Source: an uncultured Bilophila sp.
GTDB lineage: Bacteria > Desulfobacterota > Desulfovibrionia > Desulfovibrionales > Desulfovibrionaceae
Assembly (NCBI GenBank): GCA_959604115.1
Contig: CAUHBW010000171.1
Span: forward strand, 1-7,932
Direction of reading: 5' to 3'
Length of the DNA: 7,932 bases
Shown: positions 6,375-7,932 of the stretch, piece by piece
Position numbering within the stretch: position 1 is the stretch's first letter
How the letters are laid out: every line of letters starts with the position of its first letter
Translations under genes and position numbers: made by a program
Notes under the pieces: model-generated
Told to the model about the DNA's origin: nothing
Seen by the model: the letters and a program-made list of their open reading frames with translations, nothing else
Database searches by the model: none

Positions 6375-6407
6375 TCTAAAGATCATCTCAGACGACAACG
6401 TGTTACG
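6367..6407. repeat. 8-bp inverted repeat in the transporter leader
   Basis: CGTAACAC (6367-6374) and GTGTTACG (6400-6407) are perfect reverse complements separated by 25 nt. The left arm is the right half-site of the NikR-like operator. The right arm is a third copy of the heptamer in the opposite orientation. It could be an extra regulator site or an RNA stem in the leader. Confidence 0.55.
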
Positions 6408-6451
6408 AAATCCGATTCGCCTCAAAGACTGTTGATCCAAGGAAGGCTCCC

Positions 6452-7441
6452 ATGAACGGTACGCACCTGCTCGCCTCTCTCGCACGGAAAACGCTCGTCT
6501 TCATCGCGATGATGTTTTTGTTGTCGCTGATCGTCTTCTACGTGTCCCGGCTGACGCCCGGCGATCCGCTCCAGTCCTTTTACGGCGACGCCATGCAGTC
6601 GATGACCACCGCCGAGCTGGACGCCGCGCGCGAACGGCTGGGTCTGAACGGCCCCATCTGGACGCAGTATGCTCAGTGGATCGGCAACGTCGCGCAGGGC
6701 GACTTCGGCATTTCCCTGAAATACAAGCGGCCCGTGCTCGACGTGGTTTCCCCGCTCATCGGCAATACCCTCATGCTGGGCGGCATCGCCTACGCGCTGG
6801 TCTTTCTGCTCGCCGTGGCGCTCGCCCTCTTTTGCGCCCGCTTCGAGGACACATTCGTGGACCGTTTCGTCTGCCGCATCGGCACCGTGGCCTTCTACGT
6901 GCCCGCGTTCTGGATGGGCGTGGTGCTGGTGCTCGTCTTCAGCGTCAACCTCAAGCTGCTGCCGAGCAGCGGAGCCTACGGCATCGGAAAATCCGGGGAT
7001 GTGGCCGACCGCCTGCGCCACCTCGTCCTGCCGCTGATCGTCATGGTGGCGAGCCACCTGTGGTATTACGCCTACATGATCCGCAACAAGCTGCTGGACG
7101 AAATCCGCCGCGACTACGTGCTGCTGGCGCGCGCCAAGGGACTCGGCAGAACGCGGGTTCTCCTGAGCCACTGTCTGCGCAACGTGCTCCCCACCATCGT
7201 CAGCATCATGGCCATTTCCATTCCCCACGTCCTCAGCGGTACCTATGTGGCCGAATCCGTGTTCAACTATCCGGGCATCGGCCTGCTGGCCGTGTCCAGC
7301 GCCAAATACCACGACTACAACCTGCTGATGCTCATGGTGTTGATCACTGGCGCGATGGTCATGCTGAGCAGCCTCGTGGCGCAGGCGGTCAACGAAGTCA
7401 TCGACCCCCGCATGAAATCCTCGAACGGGGTGGTGTGCTGA
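6452..7441 (+). CDS. DppB/NikB-family ABC transporter permease, probably nickel uptake
   Basis: A 329-residue inner-membrane permease of the peptide/nickel importer family. Hydrophobic segments lie near residues 12-31, 103-129, 144-168, 190-210, 244-268 and 290-312, the usual six. RLTPGDP (33-39) after the first helix is a hallmark of this subunit. So are the loop around DFGISLKYKRPVLD (84-97), the EAA-type coupling loop DYVLLARAKGLGRTRVLLSH (221-240), the YPGIG segment (273-277) and the final DPR (318-320). By sequence alone it could import peptides, nickel or a metallophore. The NikR-like operator upstream favours nickel. The start ATG 6452 follows AAGGA at 6439-6443. It is the first gene of its operon and overlaps the next permease by 1 bp. 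No substrate-binding-protein gene precedes it. Confidence 0.9.
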   Translation: MNGTHLLASLARKTLVFIAMMFLLSLIVFYVSRLTPGDPLQSFYGDAMQSMTTAELDAARERLGLNGPIWTQYAQWIGNVAQGDFGISLKYKRPVLDVVSPLIGNTLMLGGIAYALVFLLAVALALFCARFEDTFVDRFVCRIGTVAFYVPAFWMGVVLVLVFSVNLKLLPSSGAYGIGKSGDVADRLRHLVLPLIVMVASHLWYYAYMIRNKLLDEIRRDYVLLARAKGLGRTRVLLSHCLRNVLPTIVSIMAISIPHVLSGTYVAESVFNYPGIGLLAVSSAKYHDYNLLMLMVLITGAMVMLSSLVAQAVNEVIDPRMKSSNGVVC

Positions 7442-7932
7442 TGGACGCCTCTTCCGACGCCTTCGCCCTCGTCGGGGCCGGATACCGGACGCACCGGCCC
7501 GCCCCAAGGAAAAAGACGCTGCGGGAACGACTCAAGGGCAAGCCGGTCCTCGCCCTCGCCGTGTTCTCCGTCATCGCTCTCGGCTGTCTGTTTTCGGGGC
7601 TGATCATCAACCACGATCCCACCGAGCTGTTCCTCATGAACGTCAACGAGGCCCCCAACGCCACGTTCTGGTTCGGCACGGACTCGCTGGGCCGCGACAT
7701 CTATTCGATCATCTGGTACGGCGGCAGGGCCTCCATCTTCATCGGGTTGATGAGCACCGTGATCATCACGGTCATCGGCGTGGCCTACGGCTGCCTGTCG
7801 GGAGCCGCGTCCGGCATGGTGGACGCCGCCATGATGCGGGCGGTGGAACTGCTGCAAAGCGTCCCGGTCCTGCTGTCGCTCCTGCTCATCCTCTCCCTCA
7901 TGGGAAAGCAGAACGAACTCACCATCTCGCTC
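7441..7932 (+). CDS. DppC/NikC-family ABC transporter permease, N-terminal part, cut by the window end
   Basis: Frame 1 from ATG 7441 is open to the last base, giving 164 residues without a stop. The start overlaps the preceding TGA as TGATG, so translation is probably coupled. The N-terminal cytoplasmic tail (1-33) is basic, with KTLRERLKGKP before helix 1 (about 35-56). A periplasmic segment then leads to FGTDSLGRDIYS (78-89), the signature of this subunit type, and YGGRASIFIG (93-102). Helices follow near 98-118 and 141-154, with VDAAMMRAVELLQSVPVLL (127-145) matching the family's conserved region. It would form the heterodimeric channel with the upstream permease; the ATPase and binding-protein genes presumably lie downstream. 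The EAA loop is beyond the window. Substrate inference is the same as for its partner. Confidence 0.9.
   Translation, partial: MDASSDAFALVGAGYRTHRPAPRKKTLRERLKGKPVLALAVFSVIALGCLFSGLIINHDPTELFLMNVNEAPNATFWFGTDSLGRDIYSIIWYGGRASIFIGLMSTVIITVIGVAYGCLSGAASGMVDAAMMRAVELLQSVPVLLSLLLILSLMGKQNELTISL

Noticed and set aside
6200..6451. Metal-sensing riboswitch in the 250-nt leader from P1
   Set aside because: I could not recognise the conserved core of any riboswitch class, including nickel/cobalt or cobalamin types, and the protein operator explains regulation more simply. A covariance-model search would settle it.

Overview
The window looks like chromosomal DNA of a sulfate-reducing or related Desulfobacterota, most likely a Desulfovibrionaceae member. 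The reasons are its high GC content, a periplasmic formate dehydrogenase whose genes run alpha, beta, fdhE, tetraheme cytochrome c3 (the FdhABC3-type layout I know from Desulfovibrio), and a NikR-like operator of the form I recall for Deltaproteobacteria. The species cannot be fixed from the sequence. All six genes are on the + strand; I see no mobile element, CRISPR array, tRNA or rRNA.

Region 1 (1-3825) is the formate dehydrogenase operon: the 3' two-thirds or so of the catalytic alpha subunit, the iron-sulfur beta subunit, the FdhE maturation factor and a small tetraheme cytochrome c3. It closes with a 13-bp-stem hairpin. Each of the three intercistronic gaps has a hairpin ending 4-6 nt before the next Shine-Dalgarno sequence. 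The complex should oxidise formate in the periplasm and pass electrons through three [4Fe-4S] clusters in FdhB to the cytochrome. FdhE would help maturation in the cytoplasm before Tat export.

Region 2 (3826-5869) is a monocistronic unit. A candidate promoter leads to a Tat-exported metal-dependent amidohydrolase of the YtcJ/Amidohydro_3 family, which ends at a textbook intrinsic terminator. Its substrate is unknown.

Region 3 (5870-7932) begins with about 580 bp of non-coding DNA. This holds an AT-rich island, a 25-bp imperfect direct repeat and two promoters with perfect TTGACA boxes and 17-bp spacers. Next come the start of a DppB/NikB-type permease gene and, overlapping it by 1 bp, the 5' part of its DppC/NikC-type partner, cut by the window end. 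The most informative signal is GTATTAC-N13-GTAACAC placed over the expected start site of the downstream promoter. It fits the NikR operator consensus I recall for Geobacter/Desulfovibrio and points to nickel uptake rather than peptide uptake.

Most of the window is ordinary. I found no convincing new multi-gene system. The items worth a second look are the NikR-type control region, the CX5CH heme site in the cytochrome and the systematic intercistronic hairpins.
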